Positions 9,455 to 18,114 of a DNA stretch of 56,011 nucleotides are shown in pieces. The position numbers and the translations under genes are program-made. This DNA is from Bacteroidales bacterium (GTDB lineage: Bacteria > Bacteroidota > Bacteroidia > Bacteroidales > Bacteroidaceae): assembly GCA_012517855.1 (NCBI GenBank), contig JAAYUD010000037.1:1-56011 (forward strand). The letters are read 5' to 3'. Numbering within the stretch: the stretch's first letter is position 1; the number at the start of each line of letters is the position of its first letter. The notes under the pieces are model-generated. The model had not been told where the DNA came from. It saw only the letters and a list, made by a program, of their open reading frames with translations, and did not search any database.

Positions 9455-10360
9455 TTACCGTACATCGGTACCGGCAGAATGAAGCGTAATAATCACCACT
9501 TCGGCAGGAGCACCCGACCTTATGGGTATCCTGGAAGTGCCAATACCATTGGTAATAATTATTGGAACACCTTGAGAAGTATATTTCAATCCGGTTAGAA
9601 ATCTTTCACCATATTTCGAAGGGACCTTCGGTGCATGGCCGAAAATGAGCACTTGTCCTCCGTGAGTATGGCCGGCAAGCACCAAATCTGTATTCGTAGT
9701 AAGATGATCTTCTACATAATCAGGAGTATGAGTCAGCAAAATAACAAAATCTTTATCGTGAAGAGAGATCGTAGGACATTCTACAATTCTCTTTATTGTA
9801 GCTGCATCGGTTGCTGTAGAATTTTCAATACCAGCCAATATTAGACGGGTACCCTCCCGATAAATCGTATCACATTTTTGTTCCAAAAGATGGATTCCAC
9901 GAACGGCCATTGACCGGCGTATATCATCGGTGCAACGTTCATAATCATTATTGCCCAATACGGCGTAGATACCCAATGGAGGCTTTGCCGCTTTAATAGA
10001 ATCGAATAATTCTTCTATATATTGACAACCTTCCTGATAATCGCCCCCCATAAGTAAAAGATCCGGGTTCTGGTCACGCAGTAGTCTAGTAAGCGAAGGC
10101 AAACCTTTTTGATCAAACAAACTTTTGTAATGCGTATCTGAAATGAAAGCAATGCGACAACCGTCAAACGCTTTCGGCACATCTGGATGCGTAAAGCTAT
10201 AATTCACTACCCTACTTATCTCTTTATAACTATTAGGCAATTTTATAACTGTCTGCTTAATCTTGGCCGGCGAAACGATACTATCACCAATGGCAGCCCG
10301 AGTTGCTTGCGCCACACACACAAGAACTGCAACAAAGCAAGTCAATAAAAAATGTTTCAT
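9455..10360 (-). CDS. Secreted calcineurin-like metallophosphoesterase (YkuE/YaeI-like)
   Basis: 301 residues from the ATG at 10360, chosen because it opens a clean signal peptide (MKHFLLTCFVAVLVCVAQA); the longer in-frame start would prepend a non-signal tail. All five metal motifs of the family are present: ISDTHYK, GGDYQEG, GNNDYE, LTHTPDY and AGHTHGGQV. The dimetal site hydrolyses phosphodiesters or monoesters. Homologues include YkuE and UDP-2,3-diacylglucosamine-like phosphoesterases, but the substrate cannot be read from sequence. It is transcribed alone and converges on glyA. Confidence 0.88.
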   Translation of the reverse strand: MKHFLLTCFVAVLVCVAQATRAAIGDSIVSPAKIKQTVIKLPNSYKEISRVVNYSFTHPDVPKAFDGCRIAFISDTHYKSLFDQKGLPSLTRLLRDQNPDLLLMGGDYQEGCQYIEELFDSIKAAKPPLGIYAVLGNNDYERCTDDIRRSMAVRGIHLLEQKCDTIYREGTRLILAGIENSTATDAATIKRIVECPTISLHDKDFVILLTHTPDYVEDHLTTNTDLVLAGHTHGGQVLIFGHAPKVPSKYGERFLTGLKYTSQGVPIIITNGIGTSRIPIRSGAPAEVVIITLHSAGTDVR

Positions 10361-10515
10361 ACACCTATCTTTTATTATCATAGCAAATATAATTCTTTCT
10401 ACCCAAAAAGGAACATCTCTGCACAATATTATTACGATACAGAAGATAATCCTCCTTATTTATTAAAATACATTAAAAACATAGACCAATATTCCATTAG
10501 ACAAAGAAAAAGAGA

Positions 10516-10523
10516 TACATTTG
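10516..10523 (+). promoter_or_regulatory. -7 box upstream of tRNA-Ser
   Basis: TACATTTG fits TAnnTTTG; 57 bases before the tRNA. No clear -33 element. Confidence 0.45.
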
Positions 10524-10579
10524 CACCCGCATTGACAAAAGACGGCCACCGTATTTGTTTTGTTATACTCCATGCAAAA

Positions 10580-10667
10580 GGAGAGATGCTCGAGTGGTTG
10601 AAGAGGCACGCCTGGAAAGCGTGTAAACCCCTAAAGGGTTTCGCGGGTTCGAATCCCGCTTTCTCCG
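10580..10667 (+). tRNA. tRNA-Ser (anticodon GGA)
   Basis: 88-nt class II tRNA. Acceptor stem GGAGAGA/TTTCTCC with one G-U pair and discriminator G. Anticodon arm CACGC-CTGGAAA-GCGTG gives anticodon GGA, reading UCC/UCU serine codons. A long variable arm (AACCCCTAAAGGGTT) is typical of tRNA-Ser, and the T-arm is GCGGG-TTCGAAT-CCCGC. CCA is not encoded. Confidence 0.97.
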
Positions 10668-10680
10668 CAAAGTTAGTTTT

Positions 10681-10722
10681 TCCCATCTCTACAATATTTA
10701 AGTTGAGATGGGATTTTTTTTA
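10681..10722 (+). terminator. Intrinsic terminator of tRNA-Ser
   Basis: CCCATCTC (10682-10689) pairs with GAGATGGG (10705-10712), followed by A and eight Ts. It also overlaps the region just after the MFS stop on the other strand. Confidence 0.85.
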
Positions 10723-10735
10723 TCGTAACATTATC

Positions 10736-12136
10736 TCATTTTCTTTTAAGCGTAGATGGCTGAGACAACCGCAAGCTACTGATAACAGCAGCCAAAAGAG
10801 CAAATCCAGCCCCAACCAGTAAACAGGTAACAGCTCCTCTCTCAGGCGAAATGATCATTCCCAACAATAAAGCCACCATTGTCGTACCGGTAGTTTGCCC
10901 TAACAATCGAGCCATTCCTAGCATACCACTAGCTCCACCCGAACGTTTAGATGGAGCGGAAGATATAATAGTACCATTGTTGGGCGTTTGAAAGAATCCA
11001 AAACCAAAGCCGCATAGCATAAGTCTGGGAACAATGGTAATAATTTGAGTATTCGCATCGATAAATGAAAGAGACACCAATCCTATGAAAAAGGCCGCCA
11101 TACCAATACTACCTAATATGCCCGGATGTATCCTATCGGAAAGGACTCCAGCCAAAGGCGCTGCAAACAAAGTAGTAAGCGGCCATGAAGTAAGCAGCAT
11201 ACCCGTAAGCACCTCATTATAGCCCAACGTATCTTGAAAGAAAAAAGGAAGCGAAACCATTGCCAACATCTGAGCCGAAAACGAACAAATGGATGTAACA
11301 ATAGAAAGGCTGAATATGGGTATACGCAATAGATCGAGCGGCAACAACGGGGATTTCTGATGCAACTCCCGATGAATATAAAATGCCCCTATTACCGCGA
11401 CGATAGTTAAAAACAGAAACAAATGAGTATGCGTTCCTTTATGTGCAAAGCCCTCAAGAGAGTAAATAAGCAATCCGAAAAACAATGCGTTGGCAATAGA
11501 ACTGACATAATCGAAACGATGTTTATTTCGTATTTCGAGACGAGGCAGATAGCGTATACCCAACACAAGGGATATAAGGCCCAGTGGTATATTAATAGCA
11601 AAAAGCCAATGCCAAGAAGCAATAGAAAGAATGGCTCCAGCCACTGTAGGTCCGGCAGCTGCCGAAATAGCCACAATCATAGCATTGATCGCCATACCCC
11701 TAGCCAATTTATTTTTAGGATATATATACCTTAACTGTGCCGTATTCACACTGGTCAATGCCGCAGCACTCAATCCCTGAAAGAAACGAGCAACAGTCAA
11801 TGTCAGAAAATCGCCAGACAATGCGCAGATCAACGAGGTGATGCAAAAGAAAAAGATACCGGAGAGATAAACCTTACGGTAACCCCATATCTCACCAAGT
11901 GCAGAAAAAGAGAGCAAGGAAATAACAATAGCAAGCTGATAAATATTAACGATCCAAGTCGTCATAGAAGGTGTCGTACCGAAATCGTGTGACAAGGTAG
12001 GCAGAACCACATTCATTATATTGACATCCAGCACAGACATACAAAGAGCAAAGCCTATTGAAAGGACAGCAAAAACACGTTCTTTCAAAGGAAGTCCATC
12101 CGTCTCATCTATTCTTAAATGTATTCTTTCGGACAT
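10736..12136 (-). CDS. MFS drug exporter, DHA2 (EmrB/QacA-like) 14-TM family
   Basis: 466 residues, mostly hydrophobic, with about 14 predicted membrane segments. The N-terminal segment VLDVNIMNVVLPTL is the motif D1-like stretch of DHA2 transporters, and LGEIWGYRKVYL is the loop 2-3 MFS motif. These are proton-driven exporters of toxic or drug-like compounds in the inner membrane; the substrate is not predictable. The ATG follows the NUDIX gene's stop directly (TAAATG, no gap), so both are coupled. No partner membrane-fusion protein (EmrA-like) is adjacent. Confidence 0.88.
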   Translation of the reverse strand: MSERIHLRIDETDGLPLKERVFAVLSIGFALCMSVLDVNIMNVVLPTLSHDFGTTPSMTTWIVNIYQLAIVISLLSFSALGEIWGYRKVYLSGIFFFCITSLICALSGDFLTLTVARFFQGLSAAALTSVNTAQLRYIYPKNKLARGMAINAMIVAISAAAGPTVAGAILSIASWHWLFAINIPLGLISLVLGIRYLPRLEIRNKHRFDYVSSIANALFFGLLIYSLEGFAHKGTHTHLFLFLTIVAVIGAFYIHRELHQKSPLLPLDLLRIPIFSLSIVTSICSFSAQMLAMVSLPFFFQDTLGYNEVLTGMLLTSWPLTTLFAAPLAGVLSDRIHPGILGSIGMAAFFIGLVSLSFIDANTQIITIVPRLMLCGFGFGFFQTPNNGTIISSAPSKRSGGASGMLGMARLLGQTTGTTMVALLLGMIISPERGAVTCLLVGAGFALLAAVISSLRLSQPSTLKRK

Positions 12137-12640
12137 TTATTTCAGCAATTCTATACGTTGCGCTTCACTTTCAAAGTTGGGAGTAAAAACGCCTTTACCC
12201 AAATTATTTTTGATTTCTTGTATCGACCAGAATCTCCCTCCGGCCAATTCTCCGCTTGGCGTTATCTTGCCGTCATAAACTGTACGATGCACGAAGACCA
12301 ATTCTTTTTCTCGAGCAGACTGAAAGACATACTGCGTCATTGTTTCCGACTCGAAATCGGTAATACCAAGTTCTTCTTGCACTTCTCTTTTCAATGCCTG
12401 TTCCACGTTCTCTCCCAAATCCACATGCCCCCCTACAGCAGTATCCCATTTACCCGGTTGAATATCTTTCCAATCGGGCCGCAGTTGCAGGTAAAGTTCA
12501 CCCTTCGAGTTAAACACATGCAAGTGGACAACAGGATGCAATAACATACTCCCATTGTGGCATTCACCACGAGTTGCCGATGCTATAATCTGTCCATTTT
12601 CGTCTACGATAGGCAATACTTCTTTTTCGTTATCCTTCAT
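12137..12640 (-). CDS. NUDIX hydrolase (Idi/YfcD-like)
   Basis: 167 residues. The Nudix box is complete: GGHVDLGENVEQALKREVQE-ELGI, matching Gx5Ex7REUxEExGU, with metal-binding glutamates in REVQEE. N-terminal VVHLHVFNSKGELYLQLR resembles the IPP-isomerase-like/YfcD group of NUDIX proteins. Members cleave nucleoside diphosphate-linked substrates; the substrate is unknown. Immediately abuts the MFS gene and lies 21 bases after queA on the same strand, so queA-NUDIX-MFS may be one transcript. Confidence 0.88.
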   Translation of the reverse strand: MKDNEKEVLPIVDENGQIIASATRGECHNGSMLLHPVVHLHVFNSKGELYLQLRPDWKDIQPGKWDTAVGGHVDLGENVEQALKREVQEELGITDFESETMTQYVFQSAREKELVFVHRTVYDGKITPSGELAGGRFWSIQEIKNNLGKGVFTPNFESEAQRIELLK

Positions 12641-12661
12641 AATGGTGTATTTAAATCAATC

Positions 12662-13888
12662 TTATGGAATAAGCAGCGATGAATCGCCATAGCTTAAAAA
12701 TCTGAAACCATGAGCCAAGGCATAACGATATATTTTCTTCCAATCGCCATTGACAAATGCCGAGACCAAAAGTAGCAAAGTGCTCTTGGGCTGATGGAAA
12801 TTTGTTATCATCTTACGAACGACATGATAGGTATAGCCGGGCGCAATGATAATCTGAGTACAAGAATGAAGTACTTCAAGATGATGGCGATCGAGATAGT
12901 CGATAATATTTTGTAATGCTTGCACAGATGTAAGCTCTTTCTCCTCTGGAATCGAATAAGGATACCATTGTTTTATGTACAAATCGTCTTCGTTAGCATC
13001 GGGATTGCCCTGAAGAATAATACCTATATAGTACAACGTTTCCAGAGTACGCACCGATGTAGTGCCGACAGCGACGACCTGTCCACCATGTTCAACAATG
13101 CGCTCCAATGTATGCCGCGATACCGAAATCCATTCGGTATGCATCTCATGTCCCTCTATTTCTTCACTTTTCACAGGTTTGAAAGTTCCGGCACCAACAT
13201 GTAAAGTCAATTCTTCCAATTCCACGTTTTTCTGACGCAAGTGCTCCATCACGTCTTCCGTAAAATGCAAGCCGGCAGTAGGAGCTGCCACAGAACCTTT
13301 GATTTTAGAATATACCGTTTGATAGTTTACTTTATCACTTTCTTCTGTTTCTCTATTCAGATAAGGCGGAATAGGCAGTTCACCAAATTCTTCAAGAATA
13401 TCGGAAAAAGTAATATCGGCATTATTCCACGAGAACTCTACATAGTGGCTTGTTCCCCGACATTCGCCACGAGTGGCAGAAAGCGTTACAGGAAGACCTT
13501 TAATAGTGAGTTGACGATGCAATGTCCCTTCTTTCCATTTCTTTAAATTTCCTATAAGGCAGAGCCAACCCGAATGTGATGTCTGCTGAAAATTAAGAGC
13601 ATAATCAGCCGGAACTACCGGCTCGAGACAAAAGACTTCTATTAGAGCTCCGGTTTCCTTGCGAAAATGAAGCCGGGCTTGAATAACCTTAGTATTATTG
13701 AATATCATTAACTCGTTCGCTTCAATATATTCAGGGAGCGAAGTAAAAACATCTTCACTCACTTCACCGTGACGATAGAGCAAAAGTTTGGAATGATCGC
13801 GTTCAGGAAGTGGAAACTTCGCAATCCTTTCGTCAGGAAGTTCGTAATCAAAATCACTAATATGAATGTGCTTTGGATTTTCTTTCAT
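12662..13888 (-). CDS. queA: S-adenosylmethionine:tRNA ribosyltransferase-isomerase
   Basis: Transfers and isomerises the ribosyl group of SAM onto preQ1 in tRNA to form epoxyqueuosine, the penultimate step of queuosine synthesis. Diagnostic are the N-terminal DFDYELPDERIAKFPLPERDHSKLL region, the VAAPTAGLHFT segment (the strongest signature) and LHVGAGTFKPV. About 408 residues, slightly longer than many QueA proteins (~350) owing to inserts around residues 130-150. The start is an ATG at 13888 (another ATG at 13891); a TTG further out is rejected. Diverges from the Smr-domain gene. A QueG-like protein is encoded at 28.5 kb. Confidence 0.95.
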   Translation of the reverse strand: MKENPKHIHISDFDYELPDERIAKFPLPERDHSKLLLYRHGEVSEDVFTSLPEYIEANELMIFNNTKVIQARLHFRKETGALIEVFCLEPVVPADYALNFQQTSHSGWLCLIGNLKKWKEGTLHRQLTIKGLPVTLSATRGECRGTSHYVEFSWNNADITFSDILEEFGELPIPPYLNRETEESDKVNYQTVYSKIKGSVAAPTAGLHFTEDVMEHLRQKNVELEELTLHVGAGTFKPVKSEEIEGHEMHTEWISVSRHTLERIVEHGGQVVAVGTTSVRTLETLYYIGIILQGNPDANEDDLYIKQWYPYSIPEEKELTSVQALQNIIDYLDRHHLEVLHSCTQIIIAPGYTYHVVRKMITNFHQPKSTLLLLVSAFVNGDWKKIYRYALAHGFRFLSYGDSSLLIP

Positions 13889-13957
13889 CATTTTCCTTCT
13901 TTTATTCGGCAAAATTACGGATATTTGCGGAGATATTCGAATAAAAAACTAGAAGAG

Positions 13958-15043
13958 ATGAAAATAGGTGATAAAGTACGCTTTCTAAACGAAGTGGGAG
14001 GCGGGATTATTAAAGGGTTTCAAGGAAAAGACCTGGTTTTGGTAGAAGATGCTGACGGCTTTGATGTTCCTGTAAACAAAAAAGAAGTTGTTGTAATCGA
14101 CACCGACAATGATAATTTAGAGCGCGTACAGCCCAAAGAGAATAAAAAATCAATAGGAAGCAAAAGAATACCCATACACACAAGTTACGAAGAAGAAGAG
14201 GAAGACTTAGCTTTCGAAGCACCGGTCCTAGAATTAAAAGGTGGCGAGATACTTAATGTCTCATTGGCTTATGTGCCGGAAGACATCAAGATTATAAATG
14301 CGACATCTTTCGATGCTTACCTCGTGAACGACAGCAATTATTATTTGCAGTATATATACATGAGCGGCGAAAACAAAGCATGGAAAGTACGCGCTAAAGG
14401 AGAAATAGCTCCCAATATGAAAACATGGCTTGAAAGTTTCATGCAAAGTGATCTGAATGAACTGGAACATATATGTGTACAGCTAATGGCCTATAAGAAA
14501 GAGAAAGCTTTTGAATTACACCCCGCTTTCGATGTGGCGCTGCATCTCGACACCGTGAAGTTCTACAAAATGCATTGTTTCGACCAGTCTGATTTCTTCG
14601 AACAACCGGCCATGATCTATCATATAGTAAAAGACAACATACCTTACAAGCAATTCAAAATATCGGCAGAGGAGCTAAAACGACAAATGGTCAGTCCAAA
14701 ACGTTCAGAAGAACCAAGTTCTACACCTGCTATTCTAAAAGAGCGAAAGAATAAGTCCGAAAAATTAATTATAGACTTACATATTGAAGAGCTACTCGAT
14801 TCGACTGTCGGCATGAGCAACAGTGAAATACTCAACTATCAGTTGGACAAATTTCGCGAAACGATGAAGCAGTATGAAGGACAACATGGGCAGCATATCA
14901 TTTTTATCCATGGAAAAGGCAACGGCGTTTTGCGCACGGCCCTCATCAATGAATTAAAGAACAAACACAATTACTCCAGTACCTGGCAGGACGCTTCATT
15001 TCAAGAATATGGTTTTGGTGCCACCGATGTAATGATCCGCTAA
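13958..15043 (+). CDS. Smr-domain protein with DUF2027 N-terminal part
   Basis: 361 residues from ATG 13958 (MKIGDKVRFLNEVGGG); the longer in-frame start would read backwards through the queA 5' end and is rejected. The N-terminal ~60 residues form a KOW/Tudor-like module (GGGIIKGFQGKDLVLVE), the middle is the DUF2027 region seen in Bacteroidetes, and the C-terminal ~90 residues are a Smr domain with LIIDLHIEEL and FIHGKGNGVLR. Smr domains in MutS2 nick or cleave nucleic acids; in stand-alone Smr proteins, RNA or ribosome-linked cleavage has been reported. Divergent to queA with a short shared upstream region. Confidence 0.88.
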   Translation: MKIGDKVRFLNEVGGGIIKGFQGKDLVLVEDADGFDVPVNKKEVVVIDTDNDNLERVQPKENKKSIGSKRIPIHTSYEEEEEDLAFEAPVLELKGGEILNVSLAYVPEDIKIINATSFDAYLVNDSNYYLQYIYMSGENKAWKVRAKGEIAPNMKTWLESFMQSDLNELEHICVQLMAYKKEKAFELHPAFDVALHLDTVKFYKMHCFDQSDFFEQPAMIYHIVKDNIPYKQFKISAEELKRQMVSPKRSEEPSSTPAILKERKNKSEKLIIDLHIEELLDSTVGMSNSEILNYQLDKFRETMKQYEGQHGQHIIFIHGKGNGVLRTALINELKNKHNYSSTWQDASFQEYGFGATDVMIR

Positions 15044-15083
15044 ACATAGCGCAAGAGCGATAGAATTTTTGAAGTTAGAGAGA

Positions 15084-16409
15084 CTACAAGTCTTTTACGA
15101 GTATTTGATTGAGCTTCTCGAATGAAGCATCTTCATGGTCTTTCAATATTTGCCAATGAGGATTAAAACGGTGTATCTTATCTATCCTGAAAGCTTCCGA
15201 TCCGTTGGTTTCAATACGATTCATAACCAAGCCTACGCTTAGCTGATATATATCGATAGATGGTTGAAAGGCTATGTCTTCGCTTTTCTCATCACTCAAC
15301 ACCTCGTGAAGCAAATTTAAATCTTGAAGTGTATTCAATACTTGCTTCGTCAGCCGAATTGGTATACGATTCTCATTGGATAGTTCTTCCGCAGTGTAAG
15401 GTTTTTGACCCTTTTCAAAACGTTTGGCAATAAGTGAAGTGATAACAATGCAGACAAAACAAAAGTAACGATGACTGATATTGCGAGTATCTTTATCGTA
15501 ACTAAAATTCTTGATATTCTGTGAAGCATAAGTCATTTGCACACCAAACAAGCATATTGACCACGAAACCTGCATCCATAGCAATAGCAACGGCAATGCA
15601 GCAAAACTACCATAAATAGCGTTATAGCTTGAAACTGATACCTGGCCGGCAATATACAAGAATTGTAACCCTTGAAAAGCCGAACCGGCTAAAATACCTG
15701 GAATGATAGCATAGCGTATCTTCACTTTGGTATTGGGCATGAAGACATAGAAGCCGATGAATACACCCCAAGTAAACACGAAAGGAAGAAGTTGGAATAG
15801 AAACTTGGCAATAGGCATCAACAAATCGAATGAAGCCATTGAGCGCAACATCGTCATCGAAAATATGGATAAACCTCCAGATACAACTATCAAAATAGGA
15901 ATAAGCAGGAACATTGAAAAATAATCTGTAATCTTACGATAGACACTTCTACCTTTCTTGACATGCCATATTTGATTGACAGTTTTCTCTATATTTGCCG
16001 ACAAATTAATAACAGTCCACAACAACAGTATCAAACCCACACCGATAAAAATACCATTCTTCGTCTGTGCCAAATATCGTTTCACAAATTCGAGGATGTA
16101 GTCAGTCGCTTCACCTTGCCCCGCAAGGCTGATACGAATCTGATCTTCCATCATTCTATCGAAGCCGAAACCTCTAGCAATGGCAAACAAAATAGCAAAA
16201 AGAGGAACAATAGCGAGCAATGTACTATAAGTCAAGGCAGATGCTTTCACTACCAAGCGTTCATCCACAAAACGTTTAATACAAAGATAGAGCGTCTTCA
16301 AACTGGTATAGAAGTTCTTCCTTGTCTTTGAAATATTACCATCAGAATCATGCCAGATGTCTTCCGTGATAAACTTCAACACTTTAGATGTTTTCACCTT
16401 TATCATCAT
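15084..16409 (-). CDS. YihY/BrkB-family inner-membrane protein
   Basis: 441 residues. The N-terminal two-thirds has about six hydrophobic helices with family motifs such as SALTYSTLLAIVPLFAILFA and LLLLWMQVSWSICLFG. The C-terminal ~150 residues are soluble and include a winged-helix-like stretch (EELSNENRIPIRLTKQVLN). YihY was once called ribonuclease BN in error; the real function is still uncertain, with some relatives proposed as transporters or virulence factors. A single gene between the Smr gene (convergent) and RNase P RNA (same strand). Confidence 0.88.
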   Translation of the reverse strand: MMIKVKTSKVLKFITEDIWHDSDGNISKTRKNFYTSLKTLYLCIKRFVDERLVVKASALTYSTLLAIVPLFAILFAIARGFGFDRMMEDQIRISLAGQGEATDYILEFVKRYLAQTKNGIFIGVGLILLLWTVINLSANIEKTVNQIWHVKKGRSVYRKITDYFSMFLLIPILIVVSGGLSIFSMTMLRSMASFDLLMPIAKFLFQLLPFVFTWGVFIGFYVFMPNTKVKIRYAIIPGILAGSAFQGLQFLYIAGQVSVSSYNAIYGSFAALPLLLLWMQVSWSICLFGVQMTYASQNIKNFSYDKDTRNISHRYFCFVCIVITSLIAKRFEKGQKPYTAEELSNENRIPIRLTKQVLNTLQDLNLLHEVLSDEKSEDIAFQPSIDIYQLSVGLVMNRIETNGSEAFRIDKIHRFNPHWQILKDHEDASFEKLNQILVKDL

Positions 16410-16442
16410 ATAGTCAAGTGCTGTTGTACGCCAAAATAAAAA

Positions 16443-16797
16443 AGACAGTCAGTCTATAAGCCGGGTTCTGTCTTTTCGCAAACGAAATGTCTGTCATTTA
16501 TCTGAGCGGAATGTCACCAAGCCGCTTTAGCGATCTACCCTCTGACATGGAGCGAGCAGCCCTCATAACGTCAGTATACATGATCTTACAACTTCCAAGA
16601 CACACGGCACGGATGTCACCACCCGCCCGGTAGGCTCTTACCCTACCTTCTCACCCTTACCATAGTAATATGGCGGTTATTTTCTTCTGTGTTACTCTAC
16701 CCTCGCAAATAGCTTTCTGTTAGGAAGTGGAATGCTCTATGTTGCCCGGACTTTCCTCATACACCATAAGTGCAAGCGACAAACCGACCGACTGTCG
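16443..16797 (-). ncRNA. rnpB: RNase P RNA, bacterial class A
   Basis: The minus strand starts with a helix GTCGACAGTCGGTCGG and reads GAGGAAAGTCCGGGCAACATAG near the 5' end, the conserved P4/J region of RNase P RNA. The 3' end carries the matching ACAGAACCCGGCTTATAGACT (plus strand AGTCTATAAGCCGGGTTCTG, 16453 onwards). The ~355-nt length fits. It is the catalytic RNA that matures tRNA 5' ends. Ends are approximate to a few bases. Confidence 0.95.
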
Positions 16798-16800
16798 ACA

Positions 16801-16808
16801 CAAAAGTA
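16801..16808 (-). promoter_or_regulatory. -7 box of rnpB
   Basis: Minus strand TACTTTTG fits TAnnTTTG and lies a few bases before the predicted RNase P RNA 5' end. Confidence 0.6.
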
Positions 16809-16849
16809 CATATTTTATTTGAAAAATAAGATAAAACAAAAAATATTAC

Positions 16850-16857
16850 TATCTTTG
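16850..16857 (+). promoter_or_regulatory. -7 box of the cell-wall-peptide operon
   Basis: TATCTTTG fits TAnnTTTG, 50 bases before the NlpC/P60 ATG. The -33 element is not clear. It is back to back with the rnpB promoter. Confidence 0.5.
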
Positions 16858-16907
16858 CTACCCTATAAGCCCTCTTTTAATATTCAGTATCATTTTTTAA
16901 TATAGAG

Positions 16908-18113
16908 ATGAAGAAGATTTTATTATTCTACGCGTTTCTGCCCGTTTTGAGCTTGCTAGCTTGCTCTACTAATAAATCGGCTACCAGTAATGATGAAAGC
17001 GAAATAGATAATATCATTTCGAAAACAAAGAAAGATTTTATCCCTGATAGCCGACTTTCAGTTTATGATATCAAATCGATAAGTAATGGCAAAAAAGGCA
17101 TTACTATAAAAGGTTATACCATGTCCGCTGAAGCAAAAAAAGTTTTGTTGCAACGTCTTGCTGCAACTGGAAAAAAGGTGACTGACAGCATTGTGCTATT
17201 ACCAGACGCCTCAGTCGGCGAGAAGAGCTATGGGGTTGTCGATGTGTCGGTGTGCAATGTGCGTACCGCCGATGACTTTTCCGCAGAGCTATCACTTCAA
17301 GCACTACTTGGGATGCCGGTACACATCATCCAAGACGGAATGTTTTATAGAGTACAAACGCCCGATTTATATACAGGGTGGGTTATTCATGCCGGTATCA
17401 CTCCGATGACAAAGACAGAATACGATAATTGGAACCGTTCTGAAAAAATCGTAGTCACTTCGCATTACGGATTTGTCTATTCACAACCCGACACTCATTC
17501 TCAAACAGTTTCGGACATTGTAAGTGGAGACCGACTTAAATGGGAAGGCACAGAAGGCGACTTCTATAAAGTATGCTACCCTAATGGACGTATAGGCTAT
17601 ATCGCTAAAAATAGTTCTATACCTGAAAGAGAATGGAGAAGCAGCCTTAAACAAGATGCTGCATCAATAATCCGCACCGCATATACATTAATGGGAATTC
17701 CATATATGTGGGGAGCCAATTCGGCAAAAGGAGCCGATTGCAGTGGATTTGTACGTACGGTTCTATTTCTACACGACATAATCATTCCCCGCGACGCTTC
17801 GCAAATGGCATATATCGGCGAGCACATAGATATTGCTCCTGATTGTAGCAATCTACAACCGGGTGATTTAGTATTTTTCGGACGTAAAGCTGTCGGTAAC
17901 AAAAAAGAGCACGTGTCACACGTTGGAATTTATGTAGGCAACCAACATTTCATACACTCTCTTGGCGACGTGCACGAAAGCAGTTTCAACCCAAAAGATA
18001 CGAACTATGATGCCTATGACTTAGAAAGACGTCTTCACGCAGTTCGCTTCTTACCTTATTTAAATAAAGAACCTAATATCAATACAACAATAACTAATCC
18101 ATTTTATAAATAA
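16908..18113 (+). CDS. NlpC/P60 lipoprotein, peptidoglycan-peptide endopeptidase
   Basis: 401 residues. A lipoprotein signal (MKKILLFYAFLPVLSLLACS) puts the lipid on Cys19. The middle holds SH3-like folds (VVTSHYGFVYSQPDTHS). The C-terminal NlpC/P60 domain has the catalytic Cys278 (GADCSGFVRT) and the His in HVSHVGIYVG. Related Bacteroides enzymes cleave gamma-D-Glu-diamino-acid bonds in peptides with a free N-terminal L-Ala. The next gene is a putative Ala-Glu epimerase two bases downstream, which suits processing of the L-Ala-D-Glu product. Own -7 box upstream. Confidence 0.92.
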   Translation: MKKILLFYAFLPVLSLLACSTNKSATSNDESEIDNIISKTKKDFIPDSRLSVYDIKSISNGKKGITIKGYTMSAEAKKVLLQRLAATGKKVTDSIVLLPDASVGEKSYGVVDVSVCNVRTADDFSAELSLQALLGMPVHIIQDGMFYRVQTPDLYTGWVIHAGITPMTKTEYDNWNRSEKIVVTSHYGFVYSQPDTHSQTVSDIVSGDRLKWEGTEGDFYKVCYPNGRIGYIAKNSSIPEREWRSSLKQDAASIIRTAYTLMGIPYMWGANSAKGADCSGFVRTVLFLHDIIIPRDASQMAYIGEHIDIAPDCSNLQPGDLVFFGRKAVGNKKEHVSHVGIYVGNQHFIHSLGDVHESSFNPKDTNYDAYDLERRLHAVRFLPYLNKEPNINTTITNPFYK

Positions 18114-18114
18114 A

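Noticed and set aside
13769-13957. N-terminal extension of the Smr-domain protein
   Set aside because: It overlaps the queA 5' end in an antisense frame and is not protein-like; ATG 13958 starts the family sequence.
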